Assembly: GCA_963722965.1 (NCBI GenBank)
Contig: CAVROX010000006.1
Location: 62,001 to 126,000, forward strand
Reading direction: 5' to 3'
DNA length: 64,000 nt
Source of the DNA: DATLSM01 sp963722965
GTDB taxonomy: Bacteria > Actinomycetota > Thermoleophilia > Solirubrobacterales > 70-9
In this document: piece after piece, positions 36,764 to 46,669 of the stretch
Layout of the letters: each line of letters opens with the position of its first letter
How positions within the stretch are numbered: position 1 is the stretch's first letter
Translations under genes and position numbers: made by a program
Notes under the pieces: model-generated
The model's input: the letters and a program-made list of their open reading frames with translations, nothing else
Told to the model about the DNA's origin: nothing
The model's database searches: none

Positions 36764-37429
36764 TCACGTCACTTCCAGGAAACCGTCCATGTAGCCGATC
36801 GTCTGCATCGGCCCGCCGAAGCCGTTGAGGAAGCCGGCGGCGCAGGGAACGAAGCACTGCCAGCGGTAGCGCCCGGGGCCGCCGGTGCGAATCGCGAAGG
36901 TGATGGTCTGGTGGGGCTGGCTCGGTAGGCATGGCCCTTCTTCGCAGGCGCTTTCTTCTTCAGATTCAGGCACTCCCCGCAACGGCACGATCAGGTCGAG
37001 CTGGGGCACGGCGAAGGTGTGGGAGGCTTCTTCGGGCGGTATCGACTTCATCAACTTGCCGTTGACCCGCATCGTGTTGCCGACCGTGCCGTGGACCCGG
37101 GCGAAAAGCGGGTTGCGCAAGCCGCTGTCGCTGTCGTACTGGAACACCGTGACGTGGACCAGCGAGTGCCCCGGGATCTTGAAGATCGTGCTGTGGATCC
37201 ACTTGCCCTGCGGGTTGCGGATCAGGTAGGAAACCCAAGGTGGATTGCCCCCCTGGGGGCCGACCGCGGGCTCGGTTTTCAGGACCAGCTGGGCGCTGTG
37301 GGCGGCGGTCTGGCGCGCTTCGACCGTCGGCGGAGCGCTCATCAAGTTGACGACGTAGAAGCCGATCAGCGCCGCGACGATGATGACTGCGACCGTTACG
37401 GCCGCGAGCCTTGCAGCCAACGAACTCAT
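36764..37429 (-). CDS. Membrane-anchored cupredoxin-like protein of the oxidase operon
   Basis: 221 residues starting at the ATG at 37429, which has AGGAAGG six bases upstream. One N-terminal anchor helix (LAAVTVAVIIVAALIGFYVV) is followed by an extracytoplasmic domain ending RYRWQCFVPCAAGFLNGFGG, PMQTIGYMDGFLEV. The Trp-x-Cys region and terminal beta-strand resemble cupredoxins. A single Cys/His/Met ligand set is not fully evident, so copper binding is uncertain. First gene of the oxidase operon; it could donate electrons to CuA or help copper insertion. Confidence 0.6.
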   Translation of the reverse strand: MSSLAARLAAVTVAVIIVAALIGFYVVNLMSAPPTVEARQTAAHSAQLVLKTEPAVGPQGGNPPWVSYLIRNPQGKWIHSTIFKIPGHSLVHVTVFQYDSDSGLRNPLFARVHGTVGNTMRVNGKLMKSIPPEEASHTFAVPQLDLIVPLRGVPESEEESACEEGPCLPSQPHQTITFAIRTGGPGRYRWQCFVPCAAGFLNGFGGPMQTIGYMDGFLEVT

Positions 37430-37634
37430 CTCGTCCTTCCTACGGCTTGAGCGGCCCACCCGGGCCTTAGCCACCATAGTCCAGCGACAGGCGGGAAGCA
37501 AGGCCTGTCTCTCGTGAGCTCGCACCGAGCGCGCAGAGCATGCAAACCGCCGTTCAGGGGTCGCCATCTGCGGGCACCCGACTACGATGATCGGCATGAT
37601 CGGGCACCTGCTCCCGCCGGGCTAGCGGGACCAG

Positions 37635-38117
37635 GTGGCTTCAACTCACATGGATAAGAAGACGACCCGCAGAGGGAACTACGAGTCCGGCTCCGATTAC
37701 GTGCTGGAGTACGGCGAGCTGCGCTTCGCCTTCAACGAGGCCGACTTCGGTCAGCGGGTCGAGCAGGCCGCGGTCAAGCTCGGATTCGTTGACCAGGGCC
37801 TAAGCCGAGAGGAGCTCGATGACCTGCTCGACCTCGCCGTGAGCGGCGAGATCGCCGAGCCGAGCTCCCGGCTCGGCGAGCACATCAACGAGAACTGGGA
37901 GGAGCTGGTCGGGCCGGCCAACCGCAGCCTCGTCCACTGGATCCGCCGCCTCGTCTTTCGCGGTGCCTGGCTGGACCAACGCGTCAAGGAGGGCGAGTTG
38001 GACGTCGTTTTCGACGAGCGCACCCAGACTTTTGGCTACGTCCAGCCCGACCGCAGCTCTGAGCTGATCGAGCTCTCCAAGGAGCCGTCCTGGCGACGCA
38101 TCGCCTACCGGCGCTAG
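37635..38117 (+). CDS. Hypothetical acidic cytoplasmic protein
   Basis: 160 residues (start GTG 37635, or ATG 37650 giving MDKKTTRRGNYESGSDYVLE). No signal peptide or membrane segment. The middle is predicted helical with EELDDLLDLAVSGEIAEPSS and WIRRLVFRGAWLDQRVKEGE. No family or motif recognised. Coding is supported by codon-position GC and length. Divergent from the oxidase operon. Confidence 0.6.
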   Translation: MASTHMDKKTTRRGNYESGSDYVLEYGELRFAFNEADFGQRVEQAAVKLGFVDQGLSREELDDLLDLAVSGEIAEPSSRLGEHINENWEELVGPANRSLVHWIRRLVFRGAWLDQRVKEGELDVVFDERTQTFGYVQPDRSSELIELSKEPSWRRIAYRR

Positions 38118-38132
38118 GTAGCCGAACCCGGG

Positions 38133-38765
38133 CTAGGAGCGCTCGCGCTCGTAATAGACGCGGGCCCGGATCACCAATCCAGAGTCATCAAGTTCCACCG
38201 CCTCGATCGCGCGGTGGCCGTCCTCACGGCGATAGAGGACGGCGAATCCGCCCGGACCCTCGAGCAGTGACTCCTCGGTGATGGTGAGGTTGGGCGCAAG
38301 CTCAAGCCCGTGGCGGAAGTGTTCACGCAGCGCCTGGCGGCCGCTCAACCGCTCCCCCGCCGGGTCGGCGTCACCGAGGACCGGCGCGATCACGAACTCG
38401 ACGTCCTCGGCATAGCAGGCAATGATCGCGTCGAGGTCGCGCTCATTCCAGGCCTCAAGCCAGCGGTCGGCGTGCTCGCGGGGTCCGGCTGCCCGGCCCC
38501 GCCTGCGCCCGAACCGGCGGCGGCGACGGCGCCGAGGAGCAGCGGGCGCCCGCTGCTCCTCACTCTTGTCCTCCCGAGCCAGCTCATCTGCGCCCTTTTG
38601 GACGGGCGCTGGGGGGCGGGGTGGCTGCTCGGCGGACCGATCGCCGGCCAGCGCCTCGATCAGCTCCGCGCGGGAGAGCAGTCGATAGCGGGGGATCCCC
38701 GCGGCGGCCGCCAGCGCGTGCAGCTCGGCGAGGTGCTTTGAATCCAGCTCGGCCTTCGTCGTCAT
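38133..38765 (-). CDS. Rho_N-like domain fused to an NTF2/SnoaL-like domain
   Basis: 210 residues in three parts. Residues 1-45 (HLAELHALAAAAGIPRYRLL, then SRAELIEAL) match the Rho N-terminal helix-extended-loop fold. Residues 50-95 are a very basic linker (RRRRRRRFGRRRGRA). Residues 95-210 form an NTF2-like cone (HADRWLEAWNERDLDAIIAC, YAEDVEFV), as in SnoaL enzymes and DUF4440 proteins. Nucleic-acid binding by the first two parts is an inference. The gene lies 16 nt after glpD on the same strand and may belong to the same transcript. Confidence 0.65.
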   Translation of the reverse strand: MTTKAELDSKHLAELHALAAAAGIPRYRLLSRAELIEALAGDRSAEQPPRPPAPVQKGADELAREDKSEEQRAPAAPRRRRRRRFGRRRGRAAGPREHADRWLEAWNERDLDAIIACYAEDVEFVIAPVLGDADPAGERLSGRQALREHFRHGLELAPNLTITEESLLEGPGGFAVLYRREDGHRAIEAVELDDSGLVIRARVYYERERS

Positions 38766-38781
38766 CGAGGCGGCAGGTTAT

Positions 38782-40468
38782 TCAACGGACGTGCTCGGCG
38801 CGGGCGGGGTCAACGCCTTCCTCGGCGGCGACGGCCGGCCAATCCTCGGCCTCCCGTCTGACCCGACGGCGCGACCAGCCAAGCTCGTGGCCGATCGCCT
38901 CGGCCACGGCGCGGACCGAGGCGGCGTCGCGCAGCTTCGCCGCGGCCAGGACCCCCAGGCGGGTTCGACGCAAGAGAACGTCGGCGACGCTCCGCGCCTG
39001 CTCAAGGCGGGCGGCAATCGCCGCCTCGGCGAGCAGATCGGGGCGGCCCTCGACGATCGGTACAGCCAGGCGTGGCTCCCTCCAGGCGAGGTCGAGAACA
39101 GCGCGGGCGGCGTGGCCGTAGCGAAAGGCGAGCTGAGCGACCGACGCCTCCCCTACCCCCACCGGCGCCTCCAGGTCCTCGGGGCGGGCCGGCATCCCCA
39201 GCGGGATCTCCGCGGTATGGCAGGGCGCCTCCCGGCCCTCGCGCTCGACCAGGCGGTCGACCGTCTGCTTTGCCATCCGCCGCCAGGTGGTGAGCTTGCC
39301 GCCGGTGATCGTCAGCATCCCCGAGGAGGTCTCATAGAGCTCCGCCTTGCGGGAGATGTCGACCGACTTTCGCGGATCTCCGCTCGCGATCAATGGCCGC
39401 ACGCCGGCGAAGGCACCCGCCAACTCACTTCGCCCGAGCGAAGCGCCGAAGAAAGAGTTGACCGCGTCGAGCAGGTACTCGATGTCCTCCTCGGCGGGCC
39501 GGGGGTGGGCGATGTCGCCCGCGTAGTCGTTGTCGGTAGTGCCGATCAGGGTGCGCCCGTACCAGGGCAGGGCAAAGATTGCCCGACCCTCGCCGGCGGG
39601 GACGATGCAGGCGGCGCGCCCCATCGGCAGGTCTTCCTCACTGACGATCAGGTGGGTGCCGCGGCTGGGAGTCGATCCGCGGAACGTCCTCCTCGTCGAC
39701 CAACTCGGCGGGAAGAATGCGATCAGCCCAGACCCCGGTCGCATTGACGACGTTGGCGGCCTCGACCTCGACCCGCTCACCGGACTCGGACTCGATGAAG
39801 CAAACGCCGCTGGCGCGGCCTCCGCGGGGGAGCACCTCGATCACCCCGGCACCGTTCAACATCACGGCTCCGAAGCGCTCCGCCTCACCCAGCACGGTCA
39901 GCACGAGGCGGGCGTCATCGGTCTGACAGTCATAGAAGAGGTAGGCGCCGCTGGGTTCGCGCGCGGCCAGCGCCGGGGTCATCTGCAGGACCTCCTCGCG
40001 ATCGATCGTGCGATGGCGATCCGGAGACCAGGAGGTTTCCTGCTCCTCCTCTGCGGCGGGACTACTCGCCCGGCGTGCACGGCCGGCCCTGGTCGTCGCC
40101 ATCACGTCATACATGTTGAGCCCGATGCCGACCCTGCGGTCGCGGCGCTCCTCGCCCAGCGCCGGGACGAGGAACGGGGTCGGATAGACCAGGTGAGGCG
40201 CCAAGCGAACCATCAGTTGGCGCTCCAGCAGTGCCTCGCGGACGAGCCCGAGGTCGAAGTTCTGGAGGTAGCGCAGGCCACCGTGGACCATCTTCGAGGA
40301 GCGGCTGGAGGTGCCAGCCGCGTAGTCCTCACGCTCCAGCAGGGCGACCGAGTAACCGCGCGAGGCGGCGTCGAGGGCGACCCCGGCGCCGGTGATGCCG
40401 CCGCCGATCACCACCACCTCAAAGCGCTGGCCGGCGATCGCCTCGATCGCTTCCGCGCGGGAGAGCAT
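38782..40468 (-). CDS. glpD: Glycerol-3-phosphate dehydrogenase (FAD); one frameshift
   Basis: Membrane-associated flavoprotein oxidising glycerol-3-phosphate to DHAP with electrons to quinone. The ATG at 40468 starts 2 nt after the stop of the ECF fusion gene. FAD motif: VVVIGGGITGAGVALDAASR; next GTSSRSSKMVHGGLRYLQNF. The frame slips near 39668: EDVPRI passes to PSRGTHLIVSEEDLPMGRAA in the adjacent frame. The rest contains WYGRTLIGTTDNDY and the Lys/Thr-rich TITGGKLTTWRRMA. Restored length is about 560 residues. Inclusion in the cobalamin-riboswitch operon is unexpected. Confidence 0.92.
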
Positions 40469-40470
40469 CG

Positions 40471-42401
40471 CTACCAGCCACGGCGGCGCGCCAGCCACCA
40501 GGTCCCGGCTAGCGCCAGCCCGCCGGTCGCGACCCCGATCAAGATTGGCGGCCAGGGTGTGGCGGTCCCCGCTTCCAGGGGACTCGCCGAGCTGGGCGTC
40601 GTTGTCGACGGCGTCGCCTGGGGCGAGCCGGGCACGACGTTCTGTCCCGGAGGGATCAGCCGGGACCCCTTTCGGGCCGGGTTGGCCCCGCCTGAGGGCG
40701 CCGCTCACCCCGGGGCAAGGCCGCCACCCGGCGAGCCTGAGGAAGAGCGGGGCGTGGTCGGAGTCGATCTGGTTCCCGCGGAGCCACCGTTCGCCGCCCC
40801 GCTGCCGGCGTTGGAGCTCTGCTTTGGTGGGGAGTGGGGTTCCCTGGGCGCCACCGGGACCGGGAACGACTTGCCGGCGGCGGCCACCAGAACCTCGCCG
40901 GTGACCCAGACCGATGATTGGTTGCTGGAGGCCGAGTAGCGGTAATGGCCATCGCTTGCCTGCTGTGCTGAGAGGTATTCCGGGGCGCTGGCCCCGCCAC
41001 GGCGAAAGGAACCTGGATCGCCGCCCCCAGCGCGGATCCCCTGGATCGCCCAGGCCGTCGACTGGGTGTTGACCATGCTCGACCCAAGCAGTGAGAAACC
41101 CCCGCCGGGTCGCTGGACCCCACGCAGGTAGCTGAGGCCGAGGTTCGCCGCCTTGGAGGTTGCGGAGAGGGCCTGCAAGGCGGCGCCGGTATCGTCGGGG
41201 GTGCTGGGTGAGCCGAGCGTGTCACCCCAGCCGCCGTCGCTGTTTTGGGCACCCCGCAGCCATTCCAACGAATTGTCAAGTCCACCGGTCGCGCCCGCGG
41301 CACGCAGGGCAATGACGCTGAAGGCCGTCAACGGGGGCTTGCCTTCGATCGAGCCGTCGTGGCGCGGGCGCTTGCTCAGTTCGGCGACCAGGTTGCGCCC
41401 CGCAAAGGAGCGCGGGTCAACCCCGGCGCCCTCCAGGGCGAGGATCGTGCGGGCGAGGTCGCCGCTGCTGGTGATCTGTCCCTGGGCTCCACGGAGATAA
41501 CCGACCGGGGTGTTGCCGTGGCTAAAGACGTCCAACGGGTTGCGGCCAGCTGCCTCCAGCCCCAACATCACCCAGCCAGTGATTTCGGGGCTGGAGCGCC
41601 CCCCGGGGAGGCGCCAAAGCCACCGTCGGGATTCTGCACAGATTCCAGCCAGCTCACGGCACGGGAGACCTCTGACGCTTGGGCGCGAGGCGCAAACGCC
41701 GCCGCCCCGACCAAGGCGAGGATCAAAAGCGCCGCCACTCCGCCGCCGCGCAAGCCGGGTCTCATCCTCACCGGCTTACCGGCTGGCTCCTCGCCTCGAG
41801 CACCCCTGCCCCACTCAAACCGCGCCCGGAAGCGCGCCAGCATCCGTACCATTGCCGGACCGGCGAGCAGGGCGAAGACGACGTTGCCGGTCGCGTGGGC
41901 GAGGTTGAACGGGATCGCGCGAGCTTCCAGCAACAGGAAATGCCGCAACGAGAATTCACCTCCGTAGCTGATTGTGTAGAAGTTGAGCAGCACCCCGTAG
42001 GCGATCCCAGCGAAACCGCAGAGCGCCGCCAGGGTGAAGCGTCCGGCATTGCGCGTCCCCAGGGCGAGCACCGCGCCGAGCACTCCACAAAGGCCCCAAG
42101 CCGCCATCTGCCACGGGGTCCAGGGGCCCTGGCCAAACCAGAAGTTGGAGACCAATCCCGAGAGGGCGCCGACCGCAAACCCCGGCGCCGGGCCGAGCGC
42201 GTAACCGGCGAAGATCACGATGTCGGTGGTCGGCTTGACGTTGGGCAGCGCGGCGAAGGCGACGCGCCCGGCGATCGCCAGCGCGGCTAGCGCGGCGACC
42301 AGGGCGACGACCTGGGAGGGCGGCCGCGAGCGCTCATACCAGGCAAAGCCGGCCACGAGGACGACGCCAAGGATGAGGAAGCTGGTGAGCTGCCAGCTCA
42401 T
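40471..42401 (-). CDS. ECF S-component fused to an alpha/alpha-toroid domain and C-terminal anchor; two frameshifts
   Basis: Substrate-binding subunit of an ECF transporter with an extracytoplasmic extension. Residues 1-190 form six helices of an S-component (VIFAGYALGPAPGFAVGALS, NFYTISYGGEFSLRHFLLLE). A second hydrophobic segment (VAALLILALVGAAAFA, about 221-237) leads into repeats with QNPDGGFG, QNSDGGWG and QRPGGGFS, the QW-like turns of an alpha/alpha toroid. A Ser/Pro linker and a C-terminal helix (ILIGVATGGLALAGTWWLAR, RRGW) follow. Slips near 41590 (G6 run) and near 40700 join the pieces. The ATG overlaps the EcfA stop. Transcobalamin and intrinsic factor share this barrel type. Confidence 0.72.
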
Positions 42402-44071
42402 TCTCGGCCTCCGTCGCCGAGCCTCGCGGCGCCCTGCTCGGGCGTGATCACCCCGGGCAGGTCCAGAACCCGGGCCACCTCGGTGGCGAAGTACCAGCCG
42501 CCGGAGAGGACCTCCCCCACTGGGCCATCGGCGATCACCCGCCCTTCGCCGAGCAGGACAACCCGCTCGGCGAAGGCCGCCGCGAACTCGAGGTCATGGG
42601 TGGCGACGAGCAGGCCAGCGCCGCGACCGGCGAGGTCAGCGATCAAGCCGACGAGGTCGTCGCGGTGGGCGCGGTCCATCCCCCGCGTCGGCTCATCCAG
42701 CGCAACCAGCCCCGGCAGCTCCTCTCCCTCCATCCTTCCAGCGAGGGTAATCGCCAGCGCCAGCCGCTGCCTCTCACCACCGGAGAGGTCACGCGGGTCA
42801 GACTCGACCGCGTGCTCCAGCCCGACAACGCGCAGTGCAGCCCGCCCCGCCCCATCGCCAGGCAGCTCATCGCCGACCCGCTCGCGAACCAGGTAATCGC
42901 TCGGGTTCTGGGTCAGCAACGCGATCCCGCTCGGAGCCTTGACGCTGCCAGCGACCGGATCGCTCAAACCGGCTGCCGCGCGCAGCAGCGTGCTCTTGCC
43001 CGCACCGTTTCGGCCCATCAGCGCGACCCGCTCGCCGCGCTCAACCCTGAGGTCGATGCCACGGAGTACCTCTCGGGGTTGATCGCCGCAAAGCAGCTCC
43101 ACCCAGAGGCGGCGGGCGAGGACGCCGAGCCGCTCATCTCCGAGTCGGCGGGGGCGCGCCGGCGCTGAGGTCCTTTGTGACCCGTTGATCACACCCGCCA
43201 CCAACCCGAGCTCGCGGCCCGGTTGGCGCTCACCGAGCCTCTGGCGGGCGTCGCGGACTCCAACCGGCAGGGGTTCGATGCCGGCGAGGGAGAAGAGCCG
43301 TGCGGCGGGGGTGCTCAGCGCCTGGTTATGGCGATGGGACCAGGAGAGAAACCCGCGCGGTGGCCCGTCAAAGCAGACGGCGCCGGTATCCAGGGCGATG
43401 ACCCGGTCTGCAGCGGCAAGGCAACGCTCGAGGCGGTGCTCGGCCAAAAGGACACTCACCCCCCACTCCTCGTTGAGGCGGCGTAGGAGCCAGATCAGCT
43501 CATCGCCGGCGACGGGGTCAAGCTGGGAGGTGGGCTCGTCGAGGAGGAGCAGGCAGGGCCGAGTGACAAGGGCCGCGGCGAGGGCTACCCGCTGCAGCTC
43601 ACCGCCAGAAAGTGTGTCGACCGTGCGCTCCAGCAGGTGCGGTATGGCGAGTGCCAGGGAAACCTCCTCGACGGCGCGGGCGCGGGCGGCAGGGGAATCG
43701 CCCCGCATCTCCAGCGGCAGCTCGATCTCGGCCGCCACCGTGCTCGAAACGACCTGGGTCTCAGGGTCTTGAGCGAGGTAGCCGGCCACGGCAGCCAGCT
43801 CACCGGGACCAGCGGCGATCGCGTCGAGGCCGGCAACGTAGACCTCGCCGTCGATCTCCCCGCCGTGGAAGTGCGGGACCAGGCCGCAGGCGGCGCGCAG
43901 GAGGGTCGACTTACCCGATGCCGAGCGTCCGGCGAGGACGGCGAACTCGCCTGCACCGATCCGCAGCGAAACCCCGCGGAGCGCCGCGCGGCCTGCCTGC
44001 GGATAGACGTAGGTCAGTCCCTCGACCGAGAAGGCGGGTGCAGCCCGGGTCCTCGGAGCCAGCTCAGGCAC
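42398..44071 (-). CDS. ECF transporter ATPase, two ABC domains in one chain (EcfA-EcfA')
   Basis: 557-residue fusion of the two ECF ATPases that drive the transporter. The first ABC unit has Walker A GRSASGKSTLL, signature LSGGELQRVAL and Walker B LLLLDEPTSQLD. The second has GRNGAGKSTLLRAAAGL, LSGGERQRLALA and LVALDEPTRGMD. The linker (about 255-310) is variable. It overlaps ecfT upstream by 8 nt and the S-component gene downstream by 4 nt, so all three should be co-translated. Confidence 0.88.
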   Translation of the reverse strand: MPELAPRTRAAPAFSVEGLTYVYPQAGRAALRGVSLRIGAGEFAVLAGRSASGKSTLLRAACGLVPHFHGGEIDGEVYVAGLDAIAAGPGELAAVAGYLAQDPETQVVSSTVAAEIELPLEMRGDSPAARARAVEEVSLALAIPHLLERTVDTLSGGELQRVALAAALVTRPCLLLLDEPTSQLDPVAGDELIWLLRRLNEEWGVSVLLAEHRLERCLAAADRVIALDTGAVCFDGPPRGFLSWSHRHNQALSTPAARLFSLAGIEPLPVGVRDARQRLGERQPGRELGLVAGVINGSQRTSAPARPRRLGDERLGVLARRLWVELLCGDQPREVLRGIDLRVERGERVALMGRNGAGKSTLLRAAAGLSDPVAGSVKAPSGIALLTQNPSDYLVRERVGDELPGDGAGRAALRVVGLEHAVESDPRDLSGGERQRLALAITLAGRMEGEELPGLVALDEPTRGMDRAHRDDLVGLIADLAGRGAGLLVATHDLEFAAAFAERVVLLGEGRVIADGPVGEVLSGGWYFATEVARVLDLPGVITPEQGAARLGDGGRE

Positions 44072-44972
44072 GCGCGACCTCCACCGTCGGCGAAGGTCGG
44101 CGCCGCCGCCCTCGCAGGGGAGCGAGGCCGGCGAGGACGATCGCGCCCGAGAGCGCCAGTGTCAGGGAGCCGACGCCCCAAACAACAGTCGGGGTTGGAT
44201 CAAAACCATCGGCGCCGAGCAGCTTCGCCGTGCTTGCCGCGGCGAGCACGGCGGCGGCGGTCAGGTAGAAGCGGGCGTCGTGACGAGAGCGCTCGCGGCG
44301 GCGGCGGGCCCTCGGGGCGTCCAGGGAGTAGCCGCGCAGCTCCAGCGTCGCCGCGACGTCGACGGCGCGGTCAAGTGAGCCGGCCAGGAGCCGGCGCAAG
44401 AGGGGCCCGCGGCCGACCGGGGCGGCCCCAGGCCCTCGCAACTGCGCTGCATCGCGCAGCCGTGCCGCATCTGCCTCGGCGACGGGAACCAGGCGGGAGA
44501 TGAGAACCGCAGTCAGCGCCGAGCGGCCGGCGATCGGGCGCAGCGCGCGCAGCACCCGGTCGGGGTCAACGCAGGCCGAGTAGACGGCGAAGGCGATGAT
44601 CACGGCGACGGCCCGCAGGCCCAACGACAGACCGGCGGCAATCGCCTCGGCGGTGACGTCAACCTGACCCAGCAGCGGCCACTCGCCGAGCCGGGCGATG
44701 ACCGTCTCACCGCTCCTCACCACGAGCGCGTTGACGACGATCATCAGCAGCCCCAGCGCCACCCCCATCCGCAGCCCCGCGCCGAGGGCGCCGCGGGCGC
44801 CCGCGAGTAGACCGGCAAGCAGGCCGGCGAGCAGGACCGCGGCCAACACGACCGGGCTGGAGAAGAGGAACGCGACGGCGACGAGCGATCCCAGGTAGGA
44901 CACCGCGGCGCCGGGGGAGGCCGCCTGCAGCGGGCCCGGCCGCGGCGTGTAGGCAAACGGCGATCTCATCAC
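44064..44972 (-). CDS. ECF transporter transmembrane subunit EcfT
   Basis: 302-residue membrane scaffold linking the ATPases to the S-component. Helices begin GSLVAVAFLFSSPVVLAAVL and continue through MGVALGLLMIVVNALVV. The coupling-helix motifs contacting the ATPases are ARLRDAAQLRGPG and LELRGYSLD (Ala-Arg-Gly type). Two more helices close the chain (FYLTAAAVLAAASTAKLLG and ALSGAIVLAGLAPL), giving a slightly extended form. The start GTG-ATG overlaps the stop of the upstream DUF4430 gene. Confidence 0.85.
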   Translation of the reverse strand: MMRSPFAYTPRPGPLQAASPGAAVSYLGSLVAVAFLFSSPVVLAAVLLAGLLAGLLAGARGALGAGLRMGVALGLLMIVVNALVVRSGETVIARLGEWPLLGQVDVTAEAIAAGLSLGLRAVAVIIAFAVYSACVDPDRVLRALRPIAGRSALTAVLISRLVPVAEADAARLRDAAQLRGPGAAPVGRGPLLRRLLAGSLDRAVDVAATLELRGYSLDAPRARRRRERSRHDARFYLTAAAVLAAASTAKLLGADGFDPTPTVVWGVGSLTLALSGAIVLAGLAPLRGRRRRPSPTVEVARA

Positions 44973-45885
44973 CTCGCCGGCAACGGCGTCTCCTTCCCAG
45001 CTTCGATTGCGACCGCGTAATGGTCGCGCAGGTCAACCGCATCGAGCAGGCCGGCCGCGGCCTGGACCCCCGCCGCCGAGACGCCGGTGATCACCCACGT
45101 CGGCGGCGCTTCATCGCGCCGGGTCGCGGCGACCAGGCCGGCTCCCGAACCAAATGAGCGCACCGGATCACCGTTTTCCCCAAGCCCGGTCAGCGTAAAA
45201 CCTCCCCGGCGGCGGGAAAAGCTGGCGAAGACCCCGCTTTCCTGGGGTCCGGCTTCAATCTCGGCGGCCGCCGGATCCCGCGGACCTGCGCCCAGGGACC
45301 GACCAGGACACGGATCGCGGCGCTCGCTGCGCCGCCACTGACCCGGGCGCCCGCCCTCTCCAGCCTGCTTCGCACCCGAGCGCAGGACCCACCCCCGCCC
45401 ATGCAAACGACCCTCACCGGTCGCCGCCTTCCTTCATAGCCCCCGGCGAAGGGCTGGGGCCAGGAGCCGACCACCGCGGGCACGCTCTGAGCTGCCGTCC
45501 AGTCGCGGTAGTCCCACCAGATCGTCTCGCCCCCGTGCAGCTGGTAGGAGGCCGCGCCGACCGGCGACTCGACCCCGTTGACGTAGAAAAACCAGTCATC
45601 GGAGGCACCGTCGCGCACTTCCCCTTCGGTTCCGTCGATCGACTGCACGAATCCACCGCCATAACGGGTCAAGACGTGGGCGCTACCTTCGAGCACCCGC
45701 ATCGCTGTATCGGATTCGGTCACGCCGCCCACCGCGCGTTCGAGTACAGGCTCCGAGCCGTAGTCACGGGTCACGGTCAGCCTCACGTCGGCAAGCTCCT
45801 TGCCGGGTCCAAGGCCACAACCGGCAGCGGCGATCGCGCCGAGGACCAGCCCGATCGCGGCCGCCGCTCTGGGCCGCCGCCTCAC
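44969..45885 (-). CDS. DUF4430 lipoprotein (transcobalamin beta-domain-like); one frameshift
   Basis: Predicted exported lipoprotein: the GTG at 45885 overlaps the previous stop and reads into a signal with lipobox AAAGC (GAIAAAGCGLGPGKEL). The DUF4430 signature follows: VTESDTAMRVLEGSAHVLTR, then DWFFYVNGVESPVGAASYQL and HGGETIWWDYRDW. A slip near 45290 leads to the second half (FTLTGLGENGDPVRSFGSGA and on) ending at 44969. DUF4430 is the C-terminal beta-domain that caps B12 in intrinsic factor and transcobalamin. Restored length is about 305 residues. Confidence 0.72.
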
Positions 45886-46647
45886 CGACCCTGGCGCTCA
45901 GGGCACCTACCCCCCACGCAGACCGCCACCCGGTTGGAGGGGATGTCCCCGAGGCCGCGGGCGACAAGCAGCGCCGGCTTGCTTAGCTTCACGCTCGCGC
46001 GACCCCCAGCATCGGTGGTCCCGCTGGCCCCGGTCACCCTGACGCCGGCAGCTGGGCTGCGCCTGCCTTTTTCGTTATAGGAGAAGACGCGCACCGCGAA
46101 GGGCCTGCCGACCCGCGCCGTCGCCGGCGCACTCAGCGCCAACTCTTCGGGATAGGGATAGGAGGCAGCCAGGTACCAAACCACTTCATCGCCTGCGTGT
46201 AGCTTCGCGGCTTCCCCGCCGACTTCAGGGTTCACATGGTTCACCGTCAGATACCAGAAGGGGCCCTCTTGCTTTTGCAAGTTTCCGCCAACCCCGCACA
46301 ACCCGAGGCCGAAGCTGAAGTGATCGGTGATGCAGCAGGGGGCGCAGGGCCGCATCGGATCTCGCCGCCTCAGCGAGCAGGCCGAGCGCCGTCGCCCCCT
46401 TGACGGCAACCGACCTGCCACTGCCGCCGGTCCCCTGCCCGAAGCAGGTCGCCCTGGGGCTGGTCGGAACCGATGTTGTGCCGGTGCGCAGCCCCTCTTC
46501 GGCCAACACCTTGCCGCGGCTGTTGATCACCCGCAGCCTGGCCGGGACCTTGCCGGCGCTGGCGCCGGCGAGGGTCGAGGTTGCCGCGGTGACGATTAGG
46601 GCCAACGCGCACGCTGCGGCCAGCCTGGATGAGATGGGTTTGGGCAT
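45882..46647 (-). CDS. Secreted DUF4430 protein with Ig-like C-terminal domain; one frameshift
   Basis: First gene after the cobalamin riboswitch. The ATG at 46647 starts a signal peptide (AAACALALIVTAATSTLAGA). The DUF4430 pattern is split by a slip near 46340: SVAVKGATALGLLAEAARSD in one frame, then ITDHFSFGLGLCGVGG, FWYLTVNHVNPEVGG and LHAGDEVVWYLA in the next. A C-terminal beta-sandwich (ELALSAPATARVGRPFAVRV) follows. A GGAAAGGG-type Shine-Dalgarno lies within the leader end, where the riboswitch could mask it. Restored length is about 254 residues. Confidence 0.72.
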
Positions 46648-46669
46648 CAAAGCCACCCTTTCCTCGAGG

